A program made the translations under genes and the position numbers. A stretch of DNA of 64,000 bases, taken from positions 124,001-188,000 of the forward strand of contig NZ_JBHUIB010000002.1 of NCBI RefSeq assembly GCF_042682785.1, given 5' to 3'. The notes under the pieces were generated by a model. The model saw nothing but the letters and a program-made list of their open reading frames with translations. It ran no database searches and was not told where the DNA came from. The stretch is from Thalassotalea_F euphylliae (GTDB lineage Bacteria > Pseudomonadota > Gammaproteobacteria > Enterobacterales > Alteromonadaceae). This document shows positions 53,014-60,676 of this stretch, in pieces. Position 1 is the stretch's first letter; every line of letters begins with the position of its first letter.

Positions 53014-55083
53014 GTGTCTGCATCCAACGGATTTTCGCAAACTGTACAATCGTCTGAATTGACTGTTGAAGAAGTTGATTATCAGACTATCTGGCAACAA
53101 TCAGCGCCGCCTGTGGCATGGGGAACTATTGCACTGTTTATCGGTTACCTTGCCGGTTACGCCATTATTATCTGGGCTGCATTGTCAGATGCTGTGTCAT
53201 ACATGGTAGCGACACCTATTTGTGCGTATCTTGCTTATGTTGGCTTTACTGTTGTTCATGATGCCGGCCATGGCAGCATTATTCAGCTTGGCTCTCGCTT
53301 TAAACCGCTAGAAACCTTGATGGGGTGGATTGCTGCTTTTCCATTGCTACTGGTACCGTATCCAGCGTTTAAACGTTTGCATGATAGACATCACGCGTTC
53401 ACCAATGATCCTGACAGAGACCCAGATCACTTCAGTTTTGGCGACAAGTGGTATCTGGTGGCGCTTAATTGCTTATTTATTCCTATTCAATATCATCTGC
53501 TCATGTTTACTAAGCTGCGCCATATTCGGAGTATCAGAGAAACTTACATAACATCCTTTATTTACTTCGCGGCAATCCTGTTATCAATTGTGTGGTTAAG
53601 CTCTCTAGGCTATTTTGACGAGTTACTGTATCTGCTTTTTATTCCCAACTTAATTGCAGTATTCGCGTTGGCGATGTTTTTTGATTACATCCCACATTAT
53701 CCGCACAAGTCAGTCAATCGTTACCAAAACACTCGCGTGTACCCCGGGCGTTTATTGAATGTGTTATTACTTGGCCAAAACTATCATTTAGCACACCACA
53801 TGTATCCGCGTGTACCTTGGTACAAATACAAAGAAGTTTACGAAAATACCAAGCCTGATCTTGATGCGCATTACGCGCCCGTTGATCACCTCACAACAGT
53901 TCAAGCATTAACGAGTGGCTTGAACCCAAAGGTGATGACTTCACCACATGCATACGGTTTGGTCGATAACGGCAATGCAATAGAAATGTTGTTGTCAGTC
54001 ACCAAGATTGAACGTCTAAATGAAGAGTCTGTTGCTATTACCTTTAAGCTGCCAGAGGGCACGAAACTTAACTTTCTTGCGGGGCAATACATTATGTTGA
54101 GCAAGTGGTTGTCAGGGGAGCAAAGAATCCGATGTTATTCTTTGTGCAATAGCCCTTTAGAGCATTCGAGTGAGTTAACCATAGGTGTTAAAAAAGTCGG
54201 TGATGGCGTGTTTTCAACATTTATTAACGAGGAACTTAAAGTAGGGGATGAGCTTATTGTATCGGGGCCATTTGGTGACTTTACCTATCCAGCTGAAAAC
54301 GGTGTCGACATCGACAACCTTTGTCTTATCGCAGGTGGCAGTGGTATTACGCCCATACTATCGATATTGAAAACTGTTTTACTAGAAACACACAGAAAGG
54401 TAGAGCGAATATCACTGATCTATGTTTGTAAGCGTTCAGATAGTGTTATGTTCAAGCAAACGCTAAACGCATTAGCAGACAAACACGCAGAGCAGCTTGC
54501 TATCACATACCTCTACAGTGAAGAACTGCGCACTGGTGCATTTTTGGAAGATGAACTGTCAAGAGATGAATCGCTAAGTGGTGAACAACCAACGCTTGGT
54601 CATTCAACCAGTAATGCAGTAATCGACGGTATAGATATAACAAAAAATACCCCACATACAGGCTATTACCTGTGCGGACCAGAATCTTTAAATCAATTTG
54701 TTGCTGAGTACTTGAAGAAAAGCCACATTGATGACCAGTACATTTTTAGTGAGCGCTTTACCACACAAGTGAGTTCACCTATTGGTGAACGCTACCCTGT
54801 GGGCATTCAAACAAGCGATGGCGAAGAGCATCAGATTCATGTTGCTGGTAATCAAACCATATTGGAAGTAGCAAAATCAGAAGGGATAAAACTCCCTTAT
54901 GCCTGCGAAAATGGTCATTGTGGCACCTGCAAATGCAAAATCGTGAAGGGAGGTGAGGGGCGTTTAAATTCCCTTAAAGACAATATCCCTGCACTAAGCA
55001 AAGAAGATAAAGAGGCGGGGTATACATTGGCTTGTCAATATAAGCCCACTGGCGCTATTTCAATTCGAGAGGTAGGGGTTTAG
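53014..55083 (+). CDS. Fatty-acid-desaturase-type di-iron membrane oxygenase fused to ferredoxin reductase
   Basis: 689 residues from GTG 53014, seven bases after ATAGGA (TTG 53008 is an alternative). Residues about 30-310 form a membrane desaturase/hydroxylase with three His boxes: HDAGH (82-86), HDRHH (123-127) and HLAHH (258-262). Residues about 325-570 form an FAD/NAD(P)H oxidoreductase (RCYSLCNSP, IAGGSGITPILSI, GYYLCGPESL). Residues about 600-689 form a plant-type 2Fe-2S ferredoxin with C631, C636, C639 and C674. All electron carriers are thus on one chain. The acceptor may be a fatty acid, alkane or carotenoid-like lipid. It is divergent from an AraC regulator. Confidence 0.88.
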   Translation: MSASNGFSQTVQSSELTVEEVDYQTIWQQSAPPVAWGTIALFIGYLAGYAIIIWAALSDAVSYMVATPICAYLAYVGFTVVHDAGHGSIIQLGSRFKPLETLMGWIAAFPLLLVPYPAFKRLHDRHHAFTNDPDRDPDHFSFGDKWYLVALNCLFIPIQYHLLMFTKLRHIRSIRETYITSFIYFAAILLSIVWLSSLGYFDELLYLLFIPNLIAVFALAMFFDYIPHYPHKSVNRYQNTRVYPGRLLNVLLLGQNYHLAHHMYPRVPWYKYKEVYENTKPDLDAHYAPVDHLTTVQALTSGLNPKVMTSPHAYGLVDNGNAIEMLLSVTKIERLNEESVAITFKLPEGTKLNFLAGQYIMLSKWLSGEQRIRCYSLCNSPLEHSSELTIGVKKVGDGVFSTFINEELKVGDELIVSGPFGDFTYPAENGVDIDNLCLIAGGSGITPILSILKTVLLETHRKVERISLIYVCKRSDSVMFKQTLNALADKHAEQLAITYLYSEELRTGAFLEDELSRDESLSGEQPTLGHSTSNAVIDGIDITKNTPHTGYYLCGPESLNQFVAEYLKKSHIDDQYIFSERFTTQVSSPIGERYPVGIQTSDGEEHQIHVAGNQTILEVAKSEGIKLPYACENGHCGTCKCKIVKGGEGRLNSLKDNIPALSKEDKEAGYTLACQYKPTGAISIREVGV

Positions 55084-55130
55084 ATCAGCACGTACAAGCT
55101 TTCTCAAGAAAGAGTCTTGTAAAAGAATCT

Positions 55131-55640
55131 TCAGCGCTGCAAAACCTTTTTAGGTGTTAAGAAGCAATCAATTTCAAAATCACCTTTGGCTATTGAATGC
55201 CAATCGATTTCTTTTGATGTGCTCATTTTTACGTAACCACATGTAGGTACATTATCGATGTTAGCGCCTGACAGCAAATTAACTGCATCTGTTATTGCGG
55301 GATTATGCCCAACAATAATGACTTCATTTAATGCAGTATCAATTTGCTGGCACCAGCTAATAAGTGTTGCGCTACTAAAGGTATAAAGCGTTTCGTCAGT
55401 TTTCCACTCAATACACTTTTGTGGCAGTGCCTTGGCTATCAGCTCAATAGTCGCCTGCGCTCGAGCGGCGGGGCTGCAATAAACATGTGTCAAAGGACAA
55501 TAGTTTATGATGTGTTCTGCCATCGCTGGTGCGGTCTTCAACCCACGTTTATTAAGTGGCCGATCAATATCGGCCAATGTGGGAAAGTCCCAACTCGATT
55601 TCGCATGGCGGATGAAGTGGATAGTTCTGGTATCAGGCAT
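55131..55640 (-). CDS. sixA: SixA-type histidine phosphatase
   Basis: 169 residues of the histidine-phosphatase (RHG) superfamily. The catalytic motif is RHAKSSW near the N-terminus, followed by DRPLNKRGLKTAPAMAEHI and a second histidine in VIIVGHNPAITD. The length and the RHAKSSW variant are typical of SixA, which dephosphorylates phosphohistidine in the phosphorelay/PTS-Ntr proteins of E. coli. It converges with the desaturase fusion gene. It borders the cassette array. Confidence 0.85.
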   Translation of the reverse strand: MPDTRTIHFIRHAKSSWDFPTLADIDRPLNKRGLKTAPAMAEHIINYCPLTHVYCSPAARAQATIELIAKALPQKCIEWKTDETLYTFSSATLISWCQQIDTALNEVIIVGHNPAITDAVNLLSGANIDNVPTCGYVKMSTSKEIDWHSIAKGDFEIDCFLTPKKVLQR

Positions 55641-55836
55641 AGATGTTTGAAAAATTCATTAATCTCACTTAATTAAAGCACGTATTTTATTAACCCGATT
55701 GCGTAAGCATAAACTTGAACGGGTACATTGGAATAATAAGTCTCAATAACATGGACGACAGCGTTTATGCTACCAGAGTTCGGTGGTGCTACATGAACGG
55801 ATAAGGATCGAGGCAACGAGCGGCTGAATTTCAGTC

Positions 55837-56166
55837 TTATACATTTTCAGCTTTTTCTAATGTCCCAAATATGTATACACCAGTGAAGCCAAATACACAC
55901 ATTACCCACCCCAATGTATCGGCCTTGTTCTCTTCCAAAAAATCATAGCCGGTTATCAACAAACCAATAAGCGAGAGAAAAGAGGGTAATAAAAGGATAA
56001 GAAACCACATTGCTTTGCCACTCAGTTTTACTGCGCCTGCACAGTAAGGGCAAACTTGCACACTTCGTGAAAATTGATACCAGTTTGGCTTCTGCTTTAT
56101 TGGGCGGCGACCGAGTTGACTGAGCGCGGCCTTCTCACCGCACCAAGGGCATTTCTTTTTTAACAT
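55837..56166 (-). CDS. Zinc-ribbon membrane protein of unknown function at the array edge
   Basis: 109 residues. Two CxxC pairs (CPWCGEKA near the start and CPYCAGA at about 39-42) form a zinc-ribbon. Two membrane helices follow (about 53-72 and 83-102). I recognise no named family. It lies downstream of the degenerate fifth attC site. No attC follows its stop (TCTTATA precedes it rather than GTTAT), so it is either a cassette that lost its site or the first chromosomal gene beyond the array. Confidence 0.65.
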   Translation of the reverse strand: MLKKKCPWCGEKAALSQLGRRPIKQKPNWYQFSRSVQVCPYCAGAVKLSGKAMWFLILLLPSFLSLIGLLITGYDFLEENKADTLGWVMCVFGFTGVYIFGTLEKAENV

Positions 56167-56179
56167 TCATCCTTCCTTG

Positions 56180-56280
56180 ATGGAATGCCCCAGTAAAGGG
56201 CTGATTAATATTTGGCTAAAATGGGAAGCAAGCTAAACCTAGCCAAACGTTAGCAGTCCTGCTTGCAAAGCTTGTTATTT
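56180..56280 (-). repeat. attC recombination site 5 (degenerate at one end)
   Basis: About 101 bp with the attC plan. It shares with sites 1-3 the arms TTGGCT/AGCCAA, the stretch AGCAGTCCTG and GTTAT at one end. At the other end the core is AAT-GCCCC rather than AAC-GCCCC, changing the GTT of the cleavage triplet to ATT on the minus strand. It is probably no longer, or poorly, recombined. Confidence 0.65.
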
Positions 56281-56298
56281 GTATATACCGATAAACCT

Positions 56299-56562
56299 TT
56301 AGGGCATCGATATTAACACTGACTTTAACTTAGTAGGTTGAGTTAACACACTTTTAAGTGGAGTCTGATTACCCAATACAGGAACTCTTTTGTTCATCCA
56401 TTTAAGAGCGTTTTTCTGAGTCTGGTAGTAGACTACCGCAGCTAACTTTGGGTCATTATTACACAGTGGCAATAACTCTTCTTTAAATGTGCATTCGACA
56501 AACCTTGCCTCACATAGTTTTGCAAAGTTATTCCAAGCCGATTCATCCATGCTTAACTTCAT
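56299..56562 (-). CDS. Cassette gene: small protein resembling a ParS/MbcA-type antitoxin domain
   Basis: 87 residues. The C-terminal half, KNALKWMNKRVPVLGNQTPLKSVLTQPTKLKSVLISMP, resembles the toxin-binding (DUF2384; Xre/MbcA/ParS) domain. That domain has a tryptophan, a p-LG-x-TP-L core and a terminal helix. There is no N-terminal HTH of the usual kind and no adjacent RES-type toxin. The assignment is by pattern only. It is a complete cassette flanked by attC 5 and attC 4. It could be an orphan antitoxin or an unrelated fold. Confidence 0.6.
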   Translation of the reverse strand: MKLSMDESAWNNFAKLCEARFVECTFKEELLPLCNNDPKLAAVVYYQTQKNALKWMNKRVPVLGNQTPLKSVLTQPTKLKSVLISMP

Positions 56563-56568
56563 TCAAAC

Positions 56569-56668
56569 ATATAACGCCTTACTAATGGGCGCATAAATGC
56601 TTGGCTAAAATTAGCGACGAAGGAGCACAAGCCAAGCGTTTTGCGTCCTTTTGAGTAACTTGTTAGGT
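56569..56668 (-). repeat. attC recombination site 4
   Basis: 100 bp. On the plus strand it begins AACGCC and ends GTTAGGT, with the pair GCTTGGCT/AGCCAAGC near the centre, so the bottom strand can fold as an attC hairpin. It is more divergent than sites 1-3. It lies just downstream of the gene at 56694. Confidence 0.78.
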
Positions 56669-56693
56669 TTTGGTTTCAACCAGAGGTTAGACA

Positions 56694-57056
56694 TTACTCA
56701 TGCCTAACCTTTAGTCGACGATTTATAATCTGCTGAATTACCCACTCGAATATTATTGGAGTTAAGAAAACAAATATAATGTTCATTGAGTCGACATAGT
56801 TGAAAGCTAAGGCAATGACAAAGCCCGCCCCAGTGCCCAAAAATGCTTCCCATGGTTTAATGAATTTGTAAAAGTGAATTGAAAGCATAATTGAGCTAAT
56901 AATTACCCAACACGCAAGTGGAATACGATCAGGATTTTCTATGTGTTCAAAATTACGTAACCAAATCCAAATTCCAGTAGCAAAAAGCAATAACACTTGC
57001 AATGGACGACCAAATTTTTGCCATGACAGCTTTTTCTTATTCAATAATTCATTCAT
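56694..57056 (-). CDS. Cassette gene: four-helix membrane protein, unknown
   Basis: 120 residues. About three to four hydrophobic helices (20-33, 45-62, 69-88 and 92-108) follow a basic N-terminus, with a basic C-terminus (INRRLKVRHE). No family is recognised and no enzyme motif is visible. It occupies a single cassette between attC 4 and attC 3. It is AT-rich compared with backbone genes, as cassette genes often are. Confidence 0.7.
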   Translation of the reverse strand: MNELLNKKKLSWQKFGRPLQVLLLFATGIWIWLRNFEHIENPDRIPLACWVIISSIMLSIHFYKFIKPWEAFLGTGAGFVIALAFNYVDSMNIIFVFLTPIIFEWVIQQIINRRLKVRHE

Positions 57057-57084
57057 ATACTTTACTAAGAAAACCTATTTAAAA

Positions 57085-57189
57085 ACCTAACGCCCCAATA
57101 AGGGGCTGATAAATGCTTGGCTAAACTTGTGTAGCGAAGCGGAACTGAGCCAAGCTTTCGCAGTACCGCGCTTAATTGGCTTGTTATAC
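57085..57189 (-). repeat. attC recombination site 3
   Basis: 105 bp, nearly identical to sites 2 and 1. Plus-strand ends are ACCTAAC and GTTATAC, with GCCCCAATAAGGGGC near one end and GCTTGGCT/AGCCAAGC as central arms. The stop codon of the preceding gene lies inside the GTTAT core. Confidence 0.88.
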
Positions 57190-57618
57190 AACCTTTGACC
57201 TAAGCCAGTGTATTGGCTTACGTAAAATGACAAAAAAAACAAAACCAAAAAATATTCCTTGTAGAATTTGCATACCTATAGAGTTTTCAGAATATAAGCT
57301 CTTTCCAACGCGAAGTTCAACTAACAAATTGTTGGATTTTAAGTACTTCCCTATTATCTTTTTACCACTCATCAATACTTTGAACTCATCACATGAGCTG
57401 AAGTTATTAGAGGAGAAATATCTTTCTCCATTGAGGTGATAATACCCTGTGTAGTTCTCACGTCTTGAATTGAGTTTGCATGAAAGTTCACTATCGGTTA
57501 AGTCAATATCTACAACATATTTATCCGTTCGATGAGATACCAAATAGATCGTGGTGAGGAGAATGAAAGTAGTTGCCACAACAACATCGAATAAAACCTT
57601 TGATTTGACTCTACTCAT
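57184..57618 (-). CDS. Cassette gene: two-helix membrane protein, unknown
   Basis: 144 residues. One N-terminal helix (about 9-27) and one near the C-terminus (about 116-131) enclose a polar, probably extracytoplasmic domain with two cysteines (ELSCKL and FSSCDEF). The TAA stop is formed by the attC 3 core. No family is recognised. It is a single-gene cassette with no clear promoter visible to me. Confidence 0.7.
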   Translation of the reverse strand: MSRVKSKVLFDVVVATTFILLTTIYLVSHRTDKYVVDIDLTDSELSCKLNSRRENYTGYYHLNGERYFSSNNFSSCDEFKVLMSGKKIIGKYLKSNNLLVELRVGKSLYSENSIGMQILQGIFFGFVFFVILRKPIHWLRSKVV

Positions 57619-57631
57619 TACGCCTCAGGGT

Positions 57632-57736
57632 GTATAACGCCCCAATAAGGGGCTGATAAATGCTTGGCTAAACTTGTGTAGCGAAGGGGAACCGAGCCAA
57701 GCTTTAGCAGTCCCGCGCTTAATTGGCTTGTTAGCT
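57632..57736 (-). repeat. attC recombination site 2
   Basis: 105 bp, ends GTATAAC and GTTAGCT on the plus strand, otherwise matching sites 1 and 3 at nearly every position. Differences cluster in the loop region between the arms. Confidence 0.88.
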
Positions 57737-58060
57737 TTCAATTACTTGGTCTTTATGGCGCCAAATAAAAGCTTCACCTAACTCTTCTTGTTCCCAGTGA
57801 TATTTAATAATTGAACCATTCTCTTTGAATTTACCCCAACCCCAGCCTTCTTCTACGAAGTTGAAGTATAGGCAACTACCGTTTAGAACAGCTACAACCC
57901 AAAACTCATGTTCAAAGTCGTATTGTTCCTGTCTCCATTTAACAGGTTTAATTTTACATTTGGTCCATTTTTTTAATGTCTCAAATTCTGAGTCGCTGAT
58001 TGCAACGTCAGCTTCTGCTATTTCTTGATTTACTTCATCGAGAGTTAAATTTGACAGCAT
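57731..58060 (-). CDS. Cassette gene: small soluble acidic protein, unknown
   Basis: 109 residues, no signal peptide or membrane helix. Aromatic-rich (VKWRQEQYDFEHEFWVVAVLNGSCLYFNFVEEGWGWGKF), suggesting a compact beta-sheet domain. I do not recognise the family. The stop codon lies in the attC 2 core and the start is 13 bp from the attC 1 end, the tight packing typical of a cassette. Confidence 0.72.
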   Translation of the reverse strand: MLSNLTLDEVNQEIAEADVAISDSEFETLKKWTKCKIKPVKWRQEQYDFEHEFWVVAVLNGSCLYFNFVEEGWGWGKFKENGSIIKYHWEQEELGEAFIWRHKDQVIES

Positions 58061-58072
58061 ACTATCCTTGAA

Positions 58073-58176
58073 AGCTAACGCCCCAATAAGGGGCTGATAA
58101 ATGCTTGGCTAAACTGTGTAGCGAAGCGGAACTTAGCCAAGCTTTAGCAGTCCCGCACTTAATTGGCTTGTTATGT
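58073..58176 (-). repeat. attC recombination site 1
   Basis: 104 bp. On the minus strand it reads ACATAACAAGCC at one end and GGGGCGTTAGCT at the other, matching the RYYYAAC and GTTRRRY core boxes with complementary arms. Near-identical to sites 2 and 3. Confidence 0.9.
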
Positions 58177-58572
58177 GTCGTTTTTCCACGGTAGTTGCAG
58201 ATAAATTAATGACATAGTTACAAACGCTATCAAAGACATAACTTTAATAAACCTAAAATCTAATTGTGTTGAATCTAGGTAGCTAGCAATTATATACAGT
58301 ATAAATGTGCTCGCAGTGATTACTGTGCCAAAAAGAATACTACAGAGGTATTTATTAATGCTCGAATTCTTTAAGTTTGTGTACGCTAATACACCAATTA
58401 ATATGACGGGTAAGAATGCTAGAAAGTAAATCGGGAAGTATAAATCATCGTAATTTTCTTCTTGGTAAGCATCTAGAAAAATCATTGTGCTTAATCCTAA
58501 AAAGACAAAACCCATAAACTTCAGAGTGGTTTTAAGGTTTCTCCAAAATGTACTTTTTAATTCATTAGTCAA
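58171..58572 (-). CDS. Cassette gene: four-helix membrane protein, unknown
   Basis: 133 residues from TTG 58572, which has GGAG seven bases upstream. An in-frame ATG at 58599 lies inside the GTTATGT recombination core and lacks a ribosome-binding site. Four hydrophobic helices follow a basic N-terminus (ELKSTFWRNLKTTLK), ending LQLPWKNDT. No family is recognised. It is the first cassette of the array. Its upstream boundary, GTTATGT on the minus strand (58596-58602), has no attC beyond it. Confidence 0.68.
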   Translation of the reverse strand: MTNELKSTFWRNLKTTLKFMGFVFLGLSTMIFLDAYQEENYDDLYFPIYFLAFLPVILIGVLAYTNLKNSSINKYLCSILFGTVITASTFILYIIASYLDSTQLDFRFIKVMSLIAFVTMSLIYLQLPWKNDT

Positions 58573-58602
58573 AAGAACACTCCATTTCCAAAGACACATA
58601 AC

Positions 58603-59051
58603 AGTATATTATGTAGACGTCTCAGTAATATCCGCCCACGATTGACCAAATAAAATATCAGAAACCTTAAATAATTCAATTTGTTATCAATATAATTTGT
58701 GAGTTTAATTTACTTCAACGGGGAATTACTAAGACTTCATAGTAATATCCGATTATAACAACTGACTTTTACTTAATAATTTCAGCAAGTTAAAGGGTGA
58801 AATGTTGATGCCGAGGGGATTTACTGAGAATTCTCAGTAATGTCGAGAAAGTTTTTCTTATGTTTGTACTTTGCTCAATATAGGCACTATTCGTTAAATA
58901 TTTTCTCTGAAACATTGGACGGAATATCTTTGAATAAACCAGTTTTTGTTGGATCGTAGCGCTGTATGCTCGGTTGAAGTTATGGCGGTAACTTTACCGT
59001 AGGTTCCAGCGCTATTGTGTTATTTCGAGGGTTATAAGAGCCAGTGTATTG
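58603..59051. other. Noncoding region with a three-copy motif and a perfect palindrome
   Basis: 449 bp, AT-rich, no credible ORF and no integrase remnant that I can read. A 19-bp motif of the form GAnnTCnnAGTAATATCCG occurs at 58616-58634, 58733-58751 and (variant) 58828-58846. The third copy lies within or beside the perfect 20-bp palindrome at 58821-58840. The region separates the cassette array from fecR and is where an attI site and integrase would be expected. Confidence 0.7.
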
Positions 59052-60110
59052 TTAAATACGTGTTAGCCTTACTTTACCGTTAGCCAGTTTTTCGTGCTGT
59101 ATATCAAAGCTTGTGTTCAGCACATTTAAGAGCCCGCTAACATCACCTGTTTTAAACATACCGGCTACTTTGATATCTGATAGCGCAATATCGTTTGCAA
59201 GCTCAAATTCGATATCGGTGTAACGGCTTATTTCTGTTAACACGTCGTCCAATGCTTCACCTCGAAAAATCAAGTTACCGCGTTGCCAAGAGAGATTCGC
59301 TGCAATCGCAACTTCATCCATCTTTTCAACTTGTTCTGCCGCGCTCGCGGTCTCTGTGTCTGTTACAAGGTCAATTTTCTCTCCTTGTTTAACCGCTACA
59401 CTCTCAACAGGTAGTCGCTCAGAAAGTTGCTTCAAGGCAACCGCAATATCTTGCGTTTCATTTTCGGCAATGCGCACTTTACCTTCGGTAACAATAAGCT
59501 CAACGAGTTCGTCTTTAACTTCAACATTAAAAGCGGTGCCAACCGCCTGAATAACTTTTCCCTGTGCCATGACACTCAATGGGCGCTCTTTATCATGCGC
59601 TACGTCAATATGTATTTCACCACGAACCAGGTTTAACACTCTGGCATTTTTGGTGTAGCTGACTTGCACAAAGCTGTCAGTATTTAATACCAGCGTGCTT
59701 GCATCGCTGAGCTGTATTGTTTGGCTTTCCCCCACTTTTGTTTGATAACTTTTTTGTGAGGCAATCACCATATCTTCTGAAGCTGGTTGATAAAGTAAAA
59801 AGGTCATCACCAACGCACATACGGCAGCGAAAGAGGCGGCCATAGCAACAGGCCACTTTCTTTTCTTAGCTTGCCATTGTGGCTTGGGAAAGATATCGGC
59901 TAGACGGCTCAAATCGTCCATTTTGTCCCAAAGCTTTGCCAGCTCAACAAAACAAGCTAGGTTTTCTTCTGACTCTGCTAACCATGCTTGTAGCGCGTCT
60001 TTTTCTTTGTTCGATAGCTCTCTATCGACTTTCGCAATCCAGAGGCTCGCTTGCTCTAAACGTTTGTCAGCAATTTTTTGATTGTGACTCATCACGTGAA
60101 CATTGCTCAT
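59052..60110 (-). CDS. FecR-family anti-sigma/signal-transducing membrane protein
   Basis: 352 residues. The N-terminal DUF4880-like cytoplasmic domain contains ASLWIAKVDRELSNKEKDALQAWLAESEEN. A single membrane helix (about 88-106) is followed by the periplasmic FecR domain (TKVGESQTIQLSDASTLVLNTDS and NLVRGEIHIDV). The C-terminal domain resembles an STN/secretin-like fold (LSWQRGNLIFRGEALDDVLTEISRYT). It should receive the signal from the STN domain of the divergent receptor and control the adjacent sigma factor. It overlaps the sigma gene as ATGA. Confidence 0.92.
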   Translation of the reverse strand: MSNVHVMSHNQKIADKRLEQASLWIAKVDRELSNKEKDALQAWLAESEENLACFVELAKLWDKMDDLSRLADIFPKPQWQAKKRKWPVAMAASFAAVCALVMTFLLYQPASEDMVIASQKSYQTKVGESQTIQLSDASTLVLNTDSFVQVSYTKNARVLNLVRGEIHIDVAHDKERPLSVMAQGKVIQAVGTAFNVEVKDELVELIVTEGKVRIAENETQDIAVALKQLSERLPVESVAVKQGEKIDLVTDTETASAAEQVEKMDEVAIAANLSWQRGNLIFRGEALDDVLTEISRYTDIEFELANDIALSDIKVAGMFKTGDVSGLLNVLNTSFDIQHEKLANGKVRLTRI

Positions 60111-60676
60111 CGCTTGCCTCCCGCACTTGCTATTGTACTTGCTGAAGTTTTTGATGCTTTTTTGACTGGAACTTTATTCATGATTTGCATACAACGTTTG
60201 ATGCCAGAAGCAACGTGTTTTTCAACCGTGCTCTCACTTAATCCTAATTCTTTGGCTATTTCCTTTTGAGAATAGCCATACACTTTCTTTAACACGAAGA
60301 CTTTTCTGCATTGCACAGGCAACTGCCGAACGGCTTCGCAAAACTCACCAAATTCACTGTTGGTAACCGCTTGTTTGTAAGCTTGATCTTCATCTTTGTC
60401 GCTTAATAAGTATTCTAGCTGGTGCATGTCACCAACATCATCGACTAAACGAACGCTTGCTTTACGATGGTAATCAATAGCAAGGTTGTGCGCGGTTTTT
60501 AACATGAACGACTTTGGCGAAGTAATTTTGTCACCATGTTCGACTTGGCAAATACGTACATAGGTTTCTTGCACAATATCTTCAATTTCATCAGGCGGCA
60601 CAATGCGCGATACAAGCCGACTAATGCTATTCCTCGATGCTATAAACACTTTGTTGATCAGGCTTTTTTCTGCCAT
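60107..60676 (-). CDS. ECF sigma factor, FecI type
   Basis: 189 residues. Region 2 contains EIEDIVQETYVRICQVE with SFMLKTAHNLAIDYHRK. Region 4 is LPVQCRKVFVLKKVYGYSQKEIAKELGLSESTVEKHVASGIKRC. This is the FecI-like group that transcribes TonB-dependent receptor genes on signal from FecR. It is the first gene of the fecI-fecR pair, 4-bp overlap, and divergent from the receptor with 299 bp between the two starts. The ligand sensed is unknown (iron complex or polysaccharide). Confidence 0.93.
   Translation of the reverse strand: MAEKSLINKVFIASRNSISRLVSRIVPPDEIEDIVQETYVRICQVEHGDKITSPKSFMLKTAHNLAIDYHRKASVRLVDDVGDMHQLEYLLSDKDEDQAYKQAVTNSEFGEFCEAVRQLPVQCRKVFVLKKVYGYSQKEIAKELGLSESTVEKHVASGIKRCMQIMNKVPVKKASKTSASTIASAGGKR

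Noticed and set aside
55641..55836. Possible sixth attC downstream of the zinc-ribbon gene
   Set aside because: No GTTA core before the stop, no AAC-GCC box and no AGCCAA arm could be found.
56180..58176. Regularly spaced about 100-bp repeats that could suggest a CRISPR array or a MITE family
   Set aside because: Repeats are far too long for CRISPR, the spacers are coding genes, and the ends carry attC core boxes. No terminal inverted repeats with target-site duplications are seen.
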